The notes beneath the pieces were generated by a model. That model was not told the DNA's origin. It did no database searches and was given only the letters and a program-made list of their open reading frames with translations. DNA of 22,887 nucleotides from the IMG/VR virus record IMGVR_UViG_3300031456_000020, positions 1 to 22,887 of that record. One strand, written 5' to 3'. The position numbers were made by a program, and so were the translations under genes. Source of the stretch: a virus. Shown piece by piece: positions 22,485 through 22,887 of this stretch. Within the stretch, counting starts at the first letter, position 1, and every line of letters begins with the position of its first letter.

Positions 22485-22887
22485 CTATCCCCGGGATGCC
22501 CACGGCATCGTTCCCGTACGCCCGTACACGCGCCACCCGTGCAGCGCGAGCGTTGTCGCCATGAGTGGCGAGATGTCCGTACCTTCCTTGCGTGACCACG
22601 CCCACGCATCCGCCAGCGTGCGCGTCTGTGCCTCTTGCAACGCGTCCGTGAGGTTCCCCTGATCGCAGTGCCGCAACGTGTCGTGCTTCGGTTCGATCTC
22701 ATCGAAGAACGCGCCGCACGCCTGTGCAACATCGCGCGCCGTCACCCGGTGGATGTAGCGACCGGTGACACCCTTGATCTTCTCCAGCACGCCGGCCGTG
22801 ACGAGCGGCTCGATCAGCGATCCCGCTTGCGATGACGGGTCAATGGTGACCGCGACGACGTGATACCGCTCGACGAGATCCACAATC
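22485..22887 (-). CDS. Terminase large subunit, C-terminal part (5' end outside window)
   Basis: This is the C-terminal ~134 residues of a protein that enters from the right edge with no start in the window. The fragment contains VVAVTIDPSSQAG followed by a helical region ending in HGWRVYGRTGTMPWASRG, which resembles the end of the RNase H-like nuclease domain of phage terminase large subunits; the Asp of TIDP could be one of its metal-binding acidic residues. The family cuts concatemeric DNA and drives it through the portal by ATP hydrolysis. Position supports the call: only a 98-residue membrane protein separates it from the portal, the usual terminase-portal order. It stops with TAG at 22485-22487. 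The ATPase domain cannot be seen, so the call rests on the tail motif and gene order. Confidence 0.75.
   Translation of the reverse strand, partial: IVDLVERYHVVAVTIDPSSQAGSLIEPLVTAGVLEKIKGVTGRYIHRVTARDVAQACGAFFDEIEPKHDTLRHCDQGNLTDALQEAQTRTLADAWAWSRKEGTDISPLMATTLALHGWRVYGRTGTMPWASRG

Overview
The window is the virion-assembly (late) region of a high-G+C tailed phage or prophage, most likely a siphovirus of an actinobacterium. Pointers are the HK97-type head genes, a long tape measure carrying an NlpC/P60 domain, a -1 frameshifted tail chaperone pair, frequent GTG starts, and dense packing with ATGA/GTGA overlaps. All recognisable genes are on the minus strand, so the region is transcribed from high to low coordinates. 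I found no tRNA, rRNA, CRISPR array, insertion sequence or integrase, and no non-coding gap longer than about 60 bp. Both ends are cut: the terminase large subunit lacks its N-terminus (right edge) and the tape measure lacks its C-terminus (left edge).

Layout in transcription order. 22887-16175 is packaging and head: terminase C-terminus, a small two-helix membrane protein, a portal interrupted by an intein, an HK97-type prohead protease and a major capsid protein with an N-terminal scaffold-like region. 16143-12300 is an HNH endonuclease followed by six small head-associated or unknown proteins. 12276-7402 is one 1624-residue protein: three related beta-rich domains, a polysaccharide lyase family 7 (alginate-lyase-like) domain, and a long Ala/Asp/Thr/Pro/Val-rich repeat array. 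7405-3693 is the connector and tail start: head-tail adaptor, tail terminator, a small unknown protein, tail tube, HK97-gp10-like protein and the two tail assembly chaperones. 3688-1 is the tape measure with a fused cell-wall peptidase domain.

Points most worth following up: (1) the portal intein has the complete Trp-Cys-Thr set of class 3 inteins, with Pro instead of Cys/Ser at position 1; (2) all four catalytic positions of a PL7 lyase lie inside a giant repeat protein encoded in the head/connector region rather than after the tape measure; (3) the 10-bp palindrome CGTGTACACG occurs eight times, all inside genes and in two reading frames, and is extended to 20 and 24 bp at two sites, which suggests a DNA- or RNA-level signal.

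How the parts work together: terminase and portal package DNA into a shell made by the capsid protein and matured by the protease. Adaptor, terminator and gp10-like proteins join head to tail. The chaperones load the tape measure, around which the tube protein polymerises. The lyase domain and the tape-measure peptidase domain would open extracellular polysaccharide and peptidoglycan respectively; these last roles are inferred from domain families.
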